From assembly GCA_033764875.1 (NCBI GenBank), contig JANRIO010000053.1, positions 1 through 64,000 on the forward strand: 64,000 bases of DNA. Reading direction: 5' to 3'. Source of the DNA: AWTP1-13 sp033764875 (GTDB taxonomy: Bacteria; Pseudomonadota; Alphaproteobacteria; Rhizobiales; Hyphomicrobiaceae). The notes beneath the pieces were generated by a model. The model ran no database searches. It saw only the letters and a list, made by a program, of their open reading frames with translations, and was not told where the DNA came from. Positions 34,103 through 43,010 of this stretch are shown one piece after another; position 1 is the first letter of the stretch; each line of letters opens with the position of its first letter. The position numbers and the translations under genes were made by a program.

Positions 34103-34218
34103 GGCAATGCGCTCGCGTTGTTGAATGGCCCGTGTCTGGGCCGGAAGCCGCGCTGACTAACACAAGCCTGGAGAATGTATTATATTGCGAATGAATTCTT
34201 CACTCGAAGGAGAATCCA
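34103..34218. promoter_or_regulatory. Divergent GMC/LysR control region
   Basis: 116 bp containing an AT-rich island unlike the surrounding DNA. GAATG-TATTATATTGC-GAATGAATTC (about 34173-34198) includes ATTGCGAAT, a short dyad of the T-N11-A kind recognised by LysR proteins. GAAGGAGA before TTG 34219 is the ribosome-binding site of the LysR gene. Confidence 0.5.
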
Positions 34219-35130
34219 TTGAATAGGCTCACCAACGGCTCCGCCCTGCTCGCCTTCGTCAGGGCGGCGCAGCACGGCAGCTTCGCCGCCGCGGCCCGCG
34301 AGGCCGGCATCTCGGCCGCGGCCCTCGGCCAGAGCGTGCGCCGCCTCGAGGACCACTTCGGGGTGCGCCTCCTGAACCGCTCGACCCGATCCATGAGCCT
34401 GACGCCGGAGGGCCGCATGCTGCTCGCGCGCGCCCGCGCGCCCCTGCAGGAGCTCGACGACATCGGGCACATCTTCGAGGAGGCCCGCGGCCGCATCTCC
34501 GGCACCCTTCGCCTGTCGGCGCCGATCGGCGTCGCGCGCCATCAGCTGGCCCCCGTCGTCGCCGCCTTCTCCAAGCGCCACCCCGATGTGGAGATCGAAA
34601 TCGACGCCACGGACGCCCTGCGCGACCTGACCGACGAATCCATCGACGTGGCGATCCGCATTCTGCGGCCGCGCGACACGGCCGTCATCGCACGCCGGAT
34701 CGCGGCTCTGTCCGCCGTGACCATGGCCGCACCCGCCTACCTGGCCGAGGCCGGCGTGCCCCAGACGCCGCGCGACCTCGCCAACCACAGGTGCGTGGGC
34801 TATCGCTACGCGTCCACCGGGCGCGTGGCGGAGCTGCAGTTCAAGGTCCGCGGCAAGACGATGCTGCTGCCGTTCCGGCCGACCATCATCGCCAACGACG
34901 TCGACGTCGCGTGCGAGATCGCGGCCCAAGGGCACGGCATCGTGCAGCCGCCGACCGCCTACGTGCGCCCGTTCGAGGAGCAGGGCCGCCTCGTGCGCGT
35001 TCTGGCCAACTACACTGCCACGCCCTGGCAGCTCTACGTGTGCTATGCGAACCGCCGCCAGCTGCCCCTGCGCGCCCGCGCCTTCATCGACTTCGCCGTC
35101 GAGCAGTTTCGCTTGGTCAACCTGTCTTGA
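34219..35130 (+). CDS. LysR-family transcriptional regulator
   Basis: 303 residues, starting at TTG 34219, chosen because GAAGGAGA lies 7 bases upstream and the HTH begins at once. Winged HTH is at about 8-66 (ALLAFVRAAQHGSFAAAAR, RRLEDHFGVRLLNRSTR). The effector domain follows (GTLRLSAPIGVARHQLAPVV, IDVAIRI). It resembles the CrgA/AaeR-like subgroup with the SMSLTPEG wing. Its position suggests that it controls the divergent GMC oxidoreductase-GST pair and itself. The inducer is unknown. Confidence 0.93.
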   Translation: MNRLTNGSALLAFVRAAQHGSFAAAAREAGISAAALGQSVRRLEDHFGVRLLNRSTRSMSLTPEGRMLLARARAPLQELDDIGHIFEEARGRISGTLRLSAPIGVARHQLAPVVAAFSKRHPDVEIEIDATDALRDLTDESIDVAIRILRPRDTAVIARRIAALSAVTMAAPAYLAEAGVPQTPRDLANHRCVGYRYASTGRVAELQFKVRGKTMLLPFRPTIIANDVDVACEIAAQGHGIVQPPTAYVRPFEEQGRLVRVLANYTATPWQLYVCYANRRQLPLRARAFIDFAVEQFRLVNLS

Positions 35131-35290
35131 GCAGCCGGCAGCCTCGCCGCCCAAACCGCCAATCCAGCCCCCGCGGTGTCATGAAGCGCGCGAGGCGTCC
35201 CGGTGCTGTGGCCTGTCGCCAACGCTGCAGAATGGCTATGATGCCATCCGCAACTGCGGATCATGCGAACGCGCAGCGTAGAGGGACGGC

Positions 35291-35563
35291 ATGCACACCC
35301 TGATGGTGATCGGCGCCGGCTTGGTGCTGCTGGCTGTGATGCTGGCGATCGCCGCCATCAGGGGCGGGATGGGCTCGCCCGCCATGCGCAGCGCGGCGCG
35401 GGCATTCATACCCGTATGGCTCCTCGCGGCCGCGGCGAACATGTATGTCGGCGTCACCCAGGCCGGCTACACCATCGCGCAGGAGCTGCCGATCCTCGTC
35501 CTGGTGTTTGCGGTGCCCGCCGGCTTGGCGTATGTGCTCTCCAGGTTGCTCACGCCGAGATAG
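35291..35563 (+). CDS. Small two-to-three-helix membrane protein
   Basis: 90 residues. Three hydrophobic segments (about 3-24, 40-60 and 66-85) separated by short charged turns (RGGMGSPAMRSAARAF). The motif PVWLLAAAANMYVGVTQAGYT resembles small uncharacterised alphaproteobacterial membrane proteins, but I do not recognise a named family with certainty. It lies 15 bp before the LtrA-like gene in the same direction, so co-transcription is likely. Confidence 0.7.
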   Translation: MHTLMVIGAGLVLLAVMLAIAAIRGGMGSPAMRSAARAFIPVWLLAAAANMYVGVTQAGYTIAQELPILVLVFAVPAGLAYVLSRLLTPR

Positions 35564-35577
35564 AACAGCGATTGCTC

Positions 35578-36771
35578 ATGGCCGAACCGGAAGGCTCGCA
35601 CCTGCTGCGCGGACGCGGTGACGGCACGCACGCCCGCGTGACGTTCATCGAGCTGTTCTTCGATCTCGTGTTCGTGTTCGCCATCACACAGTTGTCGCAT
35701 GGCCTCCTCCACCACCTCACCCTTGGCGGCGCCGCACAGACGCTGCTGCTGCTGCTCGCCGTGTGGTGGGTGTGGATCTTCACGTCCTGGGTCACGAACT
35801 GGCTCGACCCTGAGGCGGCGCCCGTGCGTCTGATGCTGTTCGCCTTGATGCTGGCGGGGCTCGTGATGTCGGCCTCGATCCCGAAGGCATTCGAGGAGCG
35901 CGGATTGCTGTTTGCCGGCGCCTATGTCACCATGCAGGTTGGACGCAGCCTGTTCACGTTGTGGGCCGTGCGCGCTGCGAGCCCCGTCAACTACCGCAAT
36001 TTCCAGCGCATTACGGCCTGGCTTGCCCTGTCCGGCGTGCTGTGGCTCGCAGGCGGCCTGCTGCAAGGCGAAGCGCGCTTTGCGTTGTGGTTGCTGGCGA
36101 TGCTGCTCGAGTTCATATCGCCCGCGCTCGGCTTCTGGACCCCCGGGCTCGGCCGCTCGAGAACGGCGGACTGGGACGTGTCCGGGGCGCACATGGCGGA
36201 GCGATGCGGCCTGTTCGTGATCCTTGCACTGGGCGAGTCCATCCTGATCACGGGCTCGACCTTCGCCGAGTTGAGCTGGAGCGCGCCGACCTCGACTGCC
36301 TTCGCCGTCGGGCTCGCAGGCAGCATCGCCATGTGGTGGATCTATTTCAACATCGGCGCCGAGCGGGCGACCCGCCTGATCGAGCACGCGGCGGATCCCG
36401 GCCGCATCGCGCGGCTCGCCTACACCTACCTGCACGTGGTCATTGTCGCCGGCATCATCGTGGCGGCAGTCGCAGACGAGCTTGCCATCAAGCATCCGGT
36501 GGGGCGCGCTGGCACTGCAACGGCCCTGGTGACGATCGGCGGGCCGATGCTGTTCCTGGCCGGCTGCCTGCTGTTCAAATGGTCGACGGCCGGCTGGCCG
36601 CCGCTCTCCCATATGGCGGGCATCGCGATGCTGGTCGCCTGCTTCCTCCTCGCGCCAGCCCTCGATACGCTCGCCCTGGCGAGCCTCGCCTCTGCCGTTC
36701 TGGTCCTCGTCGCCGGCTGGGAGACCCTGTCCTTGGCTGGATCGCGGGAGCGCCGGGACACGGCCGGCTGA
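35578..36771 (+). CDS. Low-temperature-requirement A (LtrA)-like membrane protein
   Basis: 397 residues from ATG 35578. About ten membrane helices. The LtrA signature RVTFIELFFDLVFVFAITQLSH is at residues 21-42, and GHMAERCGL-type text appears as GAHMAERCGLFVILALGESI (about 210-230). The family was named from a Listeria cold-growth mutant; its biochemical role is unknown. It probably forms a unit with the 90-residue membrane protein just upstream. It is convergent with the SixA-like gene. Confidence 0.9.
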   Translation: MAEPEGSHLLRGRGDGTHARVTFIELFFDLVFVFAITQLSHGLLHHLTLGGAAQTLLLLLAVWWVWIFTSWVTNWLDPEAAPVRLMLFALMLAGLVMSASIPKAFEERGLLFAGAYVTMQVGRSLFTLWAVRAASPVNYRNFQRITAWLALSGVLWLAGGLLQGEARFALWLLAMLLEFISPALGFWTPGLGRSRTADWDVSGAHMAERCGLFVILALGESILITGSTFAELSWSAPTSTAFAVGLAGSIAMWWIYFNIGAERATRLIEHAADPGRIARLAYTYLHVVIVAGIIVAAVADELAIKHPVGRAGTATALVTIGGPMLFLAGCLLFKWSTAGWPPLSHMAGIAMLVACFLLAPALDTLALASLASAVLVLVAGWETLSLAGSRERRDTAG

Positions 36772-36788
36772 GCCCGCTCCCCCGCCTT

Positions 36789-37304
36789 CTAGTCCAGCGC
36801 CCGCGGCGTCATGAAGCGCACCAGGCGGCCCTTGCCGGGCGCGATCTCGGACCAGGCCTTGGCGTCGAGCTGGATCACCGCCAGCGCCGCCGTCGGGAAT
36901 TTGGCGGCAAGGGCCTTCAGACTCTGCGCGTCTCCCGTTCCCGCCAGTGCCACGGCGAGCTCGTGCATGCCCGGGTCGTGCCCCACCATCATCACGTGCG
37001 CGATGCCGGCCGGCACCTTGCCGAGACGCGCCAGCATCAGCGAGGCGGGGGCCAGGTAGAGGCCCTTCTCGATCGACACCTCTGGCTCGCCTCCGAGCAT
37101 CGGCAGCACCAGCTCCAGCGTCTGGCGCGTGCGCACTGCCGCCGAGCACAGGATCAGCCGCGGCCGGATGCCCTCGCGCGCCATGAAGGCCGCCATCCGC
37201 GGCGCCGCCTCCCGCCCCCGCGCGGCCAAAGGCCGGTCGAAGTCGTCGAGGCCGGGCGCGGACCAGTCCGACTTGGCGTGGCGTAGAAGCGAGAGCGTGA
37301 GCAC
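36789..37304 (-). CDS. Histidine phosphatase, SixA-like
   Basis: 171 residues starting at GTG 37304 (VLTLSLLRHAKSDW), where the RHG motif LLRHAKS begins seven residues in. An in-frame ATG 63 bp upstream gives an Arg-rich tail with no similarity. The second catalytic His is in MMVGHDPGMHEL, and LILCSAAVRTRQTLE is typical. SixA removes phosphate from phosphohistidine in phosphotransfer proteins. No PTS gene is adjacent, so the target is unknown. Confidence 0.88.
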   Translation of the reverse strand: MLTLSLLRHAKSDWSAPGLDDFDRPLAARGREAAPRMAAFMAREGIRPRLILCSAAVRTRQTLELVLPMLGGEPEVSIEKGLYLAPASLMLARLGKVPAGIAHVMMVGHDPGMHELAVALAGTGDAQSLKALAAKFPTAALAVIQLDAKAWSEIAPGKGRLVRFMTPRALD

Positions 37305-37505
37305 AGGCGCACCCCCTGGTTGTCCGTCCTCCCGAGATACACGAGTCCGGTGACGAATTCTGCACACGGCTTATGCTTCGCGCCGCTGCGGCTCATGGCC
37401 CCTGGGCGCGAGGCCCGGGACTTGCAAGCCTTCAGCATCGCCACCCGGCACCGTCGGCGCCTCAGGCCCGGCCGCGCTGCAGCCTGCTCTCGAGCCATCA
37501 AGCTT

Positions 37506-38027
37506 ATGATGCAAAAACACATTTCTCAACCCGCGCCGGCCTCCGACCCCGCCGCTCCTGCCTCCCCGACTGCGCCCTGGGCGGCGGCCATCGCGGCCCT
37601 CGGCGGCGGTCTCGGCATCGCCATCATGCTCGGGCTCGCCGAACTCCTGCACTACGAGTGGGGCTTCGTGCCCTTTGCCACCTCCATCGTTCTCGTGCTC
37701 GGCGCCCCCGAGGCGCCGCAGGCCCAGCCCCGCAACATCGTCGGCGGCCACCTGCTGTCGGCTCTGTGCGGCCTCGCCTTCTGCACCCTGCTGGGCCCGG
37801 GGATGTGGGCCGCGGCGCTGGGCGTGGCGGCGGCCATCGCGCTGATGCAGGCGACGCGCACCTTCCATCCGCCGGCCGGCATCAACCCCGTGGTCATGGC
37901 CATCGCGCATGCCGGCCCGGCCTTCGTGCTGGTGCCCGTCGCAGCCGGCGCCCTGCTCCTCGTGGCCTACGCCTATGCCTTTCACCGCCTGACGCAACGT
38001 GCCCCCTGGCCGCGGCAGTGGCTTTGA
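37506..38027 (+). CDS. HPP-family integral membrane protein
   Basis: 173 residues from ATG 37506 (a second ATG follows at 37509). Four membrane helices (about 27-50, 56-72, 85-110 and 140-160) and the family-naming motif TFHPPAGINP (about 123-132). Members include chloroplast and cyanobacterial nitrite transporters, so anion transport is a reasonable but unproven role. Divergent from sixA; the gap contains no clear element. DUF983 follows 143 bp downstream. Confidence 0.85.
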   Translation: MMQKHISQPAPASDPAAPASPTAPWAAAIAALGGGLGIAIMLGLAELLHYEWGFVPFATSIVLVLGAPEAPQAQPRNIVGGHLLSALCGLAFCTLLGPGMWAAALGVAAAIALMQATRTFHPPAGINPVVMAIAHAGPAFVLVPVAAGALLLVAYAYAFHRLTQRAPWPRQWL

Positions 38028-38169
38028 GGCGGCGCGTCCGCTCCGAGCGCCAGTTGTAGGGCGCACCACGACGCCGGCGGCGGCGGCAACCGGCCGGCAC
38101 GGCGCCGAAGCCGACGCACGTCGCTTTTGTCGCAAGGGTGTCGCAACCGATTTCGCCTAGATATGAGGC

Positions 38170-38616
38170 ATGCAAGAGCCCGCGACCGCCGATCTCCCCG
38201 CCCCCCGCGACATCGCCAGCGCCCTCTGGCGCGGCGCCCGCTGCCGCTGCCCCGCCTGCGGCAAGGGCCGGCTGTTCAACGGCTTCCTGTCCGTCAATCC
38301 GGCCTGTCCCGCCTGCGGCGAGGCGTTGCATCACCAGCGCGCCGACGACGCGCCGGCCTATTTCACCATCTTCATCGTCGGCCACGTCGCCGTCGGCGGC
38401 GTGCTGTGGGCCGAGAGGGCGTACATGCCCCCGGCGTGGCTGCAGGCCGGCGTCTGGCTGACGGTGGCGCTGGTCCTGTCGCTGTGGCTGCTGCCGCGCA
38501 TCAAGGGCATGCTGATCGGCCTGCAGTGGGCCCTGCGCATGCACGGCTTTGCCGGCCCCGTCGTCGAGCACGAGTTCGGCATCGCCCCCGCCCACCGGCC
38601 GGACCCTCGCACCTGA
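38170..38616 (+). CDS. DUF983 family membrane protein
   Basis: 148 residues. N-terminal zinc-ribbon-like segment with two Cys pairs: CRCPACGKGRLF and CPACGEAL (about residues 25-52). Two membrane helices follow (about 65-82 and 93-110), then a conserved WALRMHGF stretch. Function of the family is unknown; it often lies near respiratory genes, though not here. Convergent with the kinase gene, whose 3' end is 131 bp away. Confidence 0.9.
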   Translation: MQEPATADLPAPRDIASALWRGARCRCPACGKGRLFNGFLSVNPACPACGEALHHQRADDAPAYFTIFIVGHVAVGGVLWAERAYMPPAWLQAGVWLTVALVLSLWLLPRIKGMLIGLQWALRMHGFAGPVVEHEFGIAPAHRPDPRT

Positions 38617-38747
38617 CGCAGCCGCCGGCCGGCGCGTCAAGAGAGTTGCGGCCGTCAGCGGATGCCGGGACCGGCACCACGGTGCCGATGTAGGCCTGCG
38701 ATCCAAAACACAGGCGCACCGCGAGTATCAACCGCCCAACCCCGCCC

Positions 38748-40376
38748 TCAGCCGCACCGGCGCCCGTTCGGCGTCTGCGTGCACCAGCGCCCGCCGGCGT
38801 CGGTGCAGGACGAGCCGTGGAACATCCAGCTCGTGCACGTGCCGCCCGTTCCGGGCCTGGAGCCCGCACCCTGCGGCTGCTGCGCCGGCTTGCTCGCCTG
38901 CTGCGCGCGCGCGGCAGCCGCTGCGGCCGCTGCCGCCTCCGCCTCGCGCTTGAGACGCGCCGCCTCGACCTGGCGCTTGCGCTCGGCCTCCGCCGCCTCG
39001 GCCCGGGCGCGCTCGGCCGCCTCGCGGTCGGCCTGCCGCTTGCGATCCACCTCCGCGCGCTGGGCCTGGCGCCGCATCTCGTCCTCGGCGGCCTGCGCCT
39101 GCCGCAGCCGCTCCGCCTCGGCCTCCGCCTGCTGCTGGCGCTCTTGCTCCTCCTCCTGCGCCCGCCGCTCGGCCTCCGCCCGCTGCCGCTCCGCCTCCTC
39201 CTGCGCCCGCCGCCGCTGCTCGGCGCGCAGCTCCTCCAGGGCCCGCGACGCCGCCTGCCCGGCCTCGACCGGCGGCAGCTGCGGGCCTGGCCCCGGGCCC
39301 GGCGTGCGCGCGACCACCATCACCGTGACGGCGCAGAGGGCCACCGCCAGCGCCGCCGCCGAGACCTGCACCAGGTTGAGCCGGGACCACAGGCCCACCA
39401 GCGCCGTCCGCAGCCCTGCCGGCGCCGGCGCCGCGAGGTTGGACGCAGCGTCCGTCCGCCGCGTCTGCGCGGCGATCCCGCCCGGCACCGAGGCGGTCGG
39501 TCCGTCCATGAGCCGTGGCCGCAGCTCCGCCACCGATTGCGGCCGCTGCGAGGGACGCACCGCCAGGCAGGCATCGATGGCCTCGAGGAACGAGGCCCGG
39601 TAGGCGCCTGCGCCGGTCCGGGCGGCCGTCTCCATCGGGTCGCCGTCGAAGCGCAGCATGGCCTCCATCGGCGCCTGCCCCGCCACCGCGCGGTAGAGCG
39701 TGCCGCCCAGCGCGTAGAGGTCCGTCCACGGCCCCTGCAGCCGGTTGTCGGAGGCATACTGCTCCTGCGGCGAGTAGCCGGCCTTCACGATGCCGGTCAG
39801 CATCCGGCTCATCTGCGCCATGACGCGCCGCGCCGAGCCGAAGTCGAGCAGCACCGGCGAGCCGTCCTCGCGGATGATGATGTTGTCCGGCGCGATGTCC
39901 CGGTGCAGGAAGTTGCGCGCGTGCATCAGCTCCAGCACGTCGAGCAGCGGCCCCGCGATCCTGTCGAGCTCGGCCTGCGTCGGCTGCCGGCCGAGCTCCT
40001 TGAGCCACGCGCTGAAGCTCTTGCCCCGCTCGAAGCGCATGACCATGTACGCGGTCGCGTTCGCCTCGAACACACGCAGCACGCGCACGATCCCGGCGTG
40101 ATCGAACTCCGCCAGCGTCCGCCCCTCCTGCAGGAAGCTCGTCCGCCCCCATTCGAACTGCCCTTTGGAGTGCTCCGACTTCGGCCGCACGCTCATGCCC
40201 GCGTCGCGCTCGCCGAAGTCCTGCGGGAAGTACTCCTTGATGGCGACGTGCGTGCCGAGGTTGGTGTCGTGCGCCTCATAGGTGATGCCGAAGCCGCCGA
40301 ACCCGACCACCCGCTCGATGCGGTAGCATCCGTCGAGCACCGTGCCTTCCGGAAGTATGTTGCGACCCGCGATCAT
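38748..40376 (-). CDS. Membrane-bound Ser/Thr protein kinase with coiled-coil sensor tail
   Basis: 542 residues from ATG 40376. Hanks-type kinase domain (about 18-290): glycine loop GFGGFGITYEAHD, Lys47 (AIKEYF), HRDIAPDN with Asp160, and DFG at 178-180. The PASTA type is excluded because no PASTA repeats are present. One membrane helix (about 335-356) leads to a Pro-rich linker, then a long Glu/Ala/Arg/Gln coiled coil (about 372-490), and a 35-residue tail with four Cys (GTCTSWMFHGSSC, GRWC, GRRCG). The outer part is probably a periplasmic sensor. No phosphatase or substrate gene is adjacent. Confidence 0.93.
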   Translation of the reverse strand: MIAGRNILPEGTVLDGCYRIERVVGFGGFGITYEAHDTNLGTHVAIKEYFPQDFGERDAGMSVRPKSEHSKGQFEWGRTSFLQEGRTLAEFDHAGIVRVLRVFEANATAYMVMRFERGKSFSAWLKELGRQPTQAELDRIAGPLLDVLELMHARNFLHRDIAPDNIIIREDGSPVLLDFGSARRVMAQMSRMLTGIVKAGYSPQEQYASDNRLQGPWTDLYALGGTLYRAVAGQAPMEAMLRFDGDPMETAARTGAGAYRASFLEAIDACLAVRPSQRPQSVAELRPRLMDGPTASVPGGIAAQTRRTDAASNLAAPAPAGLRTALVGLWSRLNLVQVSAAALAVALCAVTVMVVARTPGPGPGPQLPPVEAGQAASRALEELRAEQRRRAQEEAERQRAEAERRAQEEEQERQQQAEAEAERLRQAQAAEDEMRRQAQRAEVDRKRQADREAAERARAEAAEAERKRQVEAARLKREAEAAAAAAAAARAQQASKPAQQPQGAGSRPGTGGTCTSWMFHGSSCTDAGGRWCTQTPNGRRCG

Positions 40377-41066
40377 CCCGTCCGTCCCCCGAGCCGTCAC
40401 GCTCCCCGCGTAACCGTCTCCGCCATCATAGCGGCCGGGCCCGGGCGACCATGTTCCGGTGGAAACACCTGGACGAGGTGCGGCGCCTCCGCGGCGACCT
40501 CGCGCGGGAAGGGGGAGTAGTGCGGCACTTTTCTCCGCTCGCCGCACGTCCCCGCTCGCGGCGACGTGCTTCCATCTCCCCGTCCTTAAGGGGAGTGGAA
40601 GAGGGAAGGCAGCGTGCGGCTGCCCCTCACCCCGGCCCTCTCCCCGCGCGCGGGGAGAGGGAGAAGAGCGGCGCACTCTGCTGGCACGCAACGGTGGTGG
40701 CTGGGGCATGGCCCGAGGCACATGCGCCGGTCCCCTCCCCCATCCTTCATGGGGAGAGGGTCAGGGTGAGGGGCAGGAGCTTGCTCCGAAACCGGAATGT
40801 CGTTCCGGCATCATCCTCGCGTCGCGCGTGCAGCTGCCCTTCACCCCGGCCCTCTCCCCGCGCGCGGGGAGAGGGAGAAGAGCGGCGCACTCTGCTGGCG
40901 CGCAACGGTGAGGGCTGGGGCATGGCCCGAGGCACATGCGCCCGGTCCCCTCTCCCCATCCTTCATGGGGAGAAGGTTAGGGTGAGGGGCAGGACCTTGC
41001 TCCGAAACCGGAATGTCTTTCCCAAAGCGCAGAGAATTGTTTCCGCCCGCTCGCGGCACACCCCCC
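40377..41066. repeat. 690-bp gap with tandem 214-bp-period duplication and REP-like palindromes
   Basis: Copy 1 is about 40613-40806 and copy 2 about 40827-41019. Matching points such as CACCCCGGCCCTCTCCCC (40628 and 40842) give a 214-bp period. The copies share CTCTGCTGGC.CGCAACGGT, GGCATGGCCCGAGGCACATG and TTGCTCCGAAACCGGAATGTC and differ at scattered bases. Each holds CCCTCTCCCCGCGCGCGGGGAGAGGG and a second CCCCATCCTTCATGGGGAGA palindrome, the same core as at 24.7 kb. The promoter of the leftward kinase gene must lie near 40380-40450. No gene was recognised. Confidence 0.85.
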
Positions 41067-41570
41067 TCAGTCCGGGCCGTCCAGGTCCGTCTTGAACGAC
41101 GTGGGCCGCGCCGGCCCCGCCGGGAACCGGTATGAGCCGTAGCGGATGGCGAGCAGCGCCAGCGCCAGCGTCAGCAGCGTCGCGGCCGTGACCAGGAGCT
41201 CCCATCCCAGGCCCTGCGCGTGGTTGATGATCGCGATCAGGTGACGCGTCACCGCCGTGATCGCGACGTAGATCAGAAAGCGGACCGGCATGTGGTTGGT
41301 CTTGAAATAGATGCCGACCATCGCCCCCACCTCGAGGAAGATGAAGAGCAGGAGCAGGTCCTCGATCGAGGCGAACGGCTTCCTCTGCAGCAGGTCGAGA
41401 AACGTCGCACCGGCCGCCCACACCGTCGCGGCGCCGATGACGAACAGGCCGGCATAGTGGAAGGCGTCGACCAGGAACGACCCGATCGGACGCACCACGC
41501 CCTGCAGCCTGTCCTCCAGGCGCGAGAGCTTGGCGCTCATGCCGAGCGCCTCGGTGTCTGGCCGCGACAT
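41067..41570 (-). CDS. PsiE-like phosphate-starvation-inducible membrane protein
   Basis: 167 residues from ATG 41570, or 157 from ATG 41540. Four membrane helices. The PsiE segments are LLLLFIFLEVGAMVGIYF and MPVRFLIYVAITAVTRHLI. In E. coli PsiE is induced by phosphate starvation; the molecular role is unknown. It is a single gene read leftward; the tandem repeats lie beyond its 3' end. No Pho box was identified upstream. Confidence 0.87.
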   Translation of the reverse strand: MSRPDTEALGMSAKLSRLEDRLQGVVRPIGSFLVDAFHYAGLFVIGAATVWAAGATFLDLLQRKPFASIEDLLLLFIFLEVGAMVGIYFKTNHMPVRFLIYVAITAVTRHLIAIINHAQGLGWELLVTAATLLTLALALLAIRYGSYRFPAGPARPTSFKTDLDGPD

Positions 41571-41742
41571 CCGGCACCTCCCCTCGCATTGGTGGCGTCC
41601 GACTTGGTAGCGTCCGACGCGACGCCCGGCGTGGATCCTTGACAGCGCAAGAGCCGTCGAGGACCGCCGTACTTTCCGCCGCCCCGGGCCTTCCTCCTCG
41701 CCCCGATCGACGCGGACACTGACGACGTGCCCGCGCCCGCGC

Positions 41743-42726
41743 CTATTGAGCCTTGATATTGAGGTTCACGATCAGGTCGCCCCAGCGCTTGCGCTCGGTG
41801 TTGATCCAGGCGTCGAACTCGGCCTTCGTCGAGCCGACCGTGTCCATGCCGGCTTTGGCCAGTCGCGCCTGCACCGGCTCGGTCTTGCACACGGCGATCA
41901 CATCGCGCTCGATGATCGCCGCGATCTCGGAGGACACTCCGCTGCGCACGCCGATCCCGAACCACGACTGCACATCGTAGCCGGGGACCGTCTCGGCGAC
42001 GGTCGGGAACTCCGGCGCGAAACGGGATTTCGTCGCCTGCGTGACGGCAAGGCCGTGCACGGTGCCGCCCTTCACCTGCGGATAGATCGAGGGCAGGTTG
42101 TCGAACATGACATCCACCTGGCCGCCGACGAGATCCTGCACGGCCGGTGCCGAGCCGCGATAGGCGACGTGGGTCATCTCCACGCCGGTCATCCGCTTGA
42201 ACAGCTCCGCCGACAGGTGGATGGTCGTGCCGACGCCCGACGACGCGTAGTTCAGCTTGCCTGCGTTCTTCTTGGCGTAGTCGATGAAGTCCTTGACCGT
42301 CTTCAGCTCCGCGCCGAGCGCCTTCTTCAGCGTCAGCAGGTTGCAGAAGCGCGAGACCTGGGCCAGCGGCATCAGGTCCTTCTCGGGATCGTAGGCGAGC
42401 TTTGCATAGAGGAACTGGTTGGTGGAGATGTTGGGCGGGACGACGAACATCACCGTGCCGTCCGTCGGTCCCTTGGCAGCCCGGTCCATGCCGAGGTTGG
42501 CGCCCGCGCCCGACACGTTCTCGACCACCACCGTCACCTTCCACAGCTCCGCGAGTGCGTCTGCGACCGCGCGGCCGACGATGTCGGTCGCGCCACCGGC
42601 GGGATAGGGAACGATGATCTTGAGGGTCTGACCGGCCGGATAGGTTCCCTGGGCCCTGACCAATGCGGGGGCGAAGACCCCGGCGGCGACGGTGGCGATG
42701 GCAGTACGGCGCGTGACGAGTTTCAT
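41743..42726 (-). CDS. TTT/Bug-family periplasmic solute-binding protein (second)
   Basis: 327 residues from ATG 42726 with AAGGGAG upstream. N-terminus MKLVTRRTAIATVAAG has a twin-Arg-like RR within the signal; cleavage near VRAQ|GTYP. Family motifs are LKIIVPYPAGGATDIVGR, VVENVSGAGANLGM, and TTIHLSAELFKRMTG. It is clearly paralogous to, but well diverged from, the protein encoded at 13.3 kb. An SDR gene lies upstream on the same strand, and a CaiB-like CoA transferase beyond it, which suggests a carboxylic-acid catabolic cluster. No TctAB genes nearby. Confidence 0.91.
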   Translation of the reverse strand: MKLVTRRTAIATVAAGVFAPALVRAQGTYPAGQTLKIIVPYPAGGATDIVGRAVADALAELWKVTVVVENVSGAGANLGMDRAAKGPTDGTVMFVVPPNISTNQFLYAKLAYDPEKDLMPLAQVSRFCNLLTLKKALGAELKTVKDFIDYAKKNAGKLNYASSGVGTTIHLSAELFKRMTGVEMTHVAYRGSAPAVQDLVGGQVDVMFDNLPSIYPQVKGGTVHGLAVTQATKSRFAPEFPTVAETVPGYDVQSWFGIGVRSGVSSEIAAIIERDVIAVCKTEPVQARLAKAGMDTVGSTKAEFDAWINTERKRWGDLIVNLNIKAQ

Positions 42727-43010
42727 GTTCTCCCTTCCCAATCTTTGTTTTCTGGGGCGTCTATTCGGAATGCAACGTCCGACGCCTTTCGCAGTGCGCG
42801 AGCCTAGTGTGGCGCCTCGCAGGTGCAAAGCATTATCGCGTCTGGCTTGGGAGTCGGCAATTGAGAAACAGGCACCGCATCAGGCATTTGACTCTGCCAG
42901 TGTCATCCAGATCCGGCGACGTCCGGCGACCGACCGGCCGGCATTTTGCCCACCCGCGCAGCGCCGCCCGTCGATGGCGGAGGTGGGTAGCCCCGCCGTG
43001 TCGGATCCCG

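Noticed and set aside
40613..41019. CRISPR-like array
   Set aside because: Only two copies of about 193 bp with near-identical content; no short repeats with unique spacers and no cas genes.
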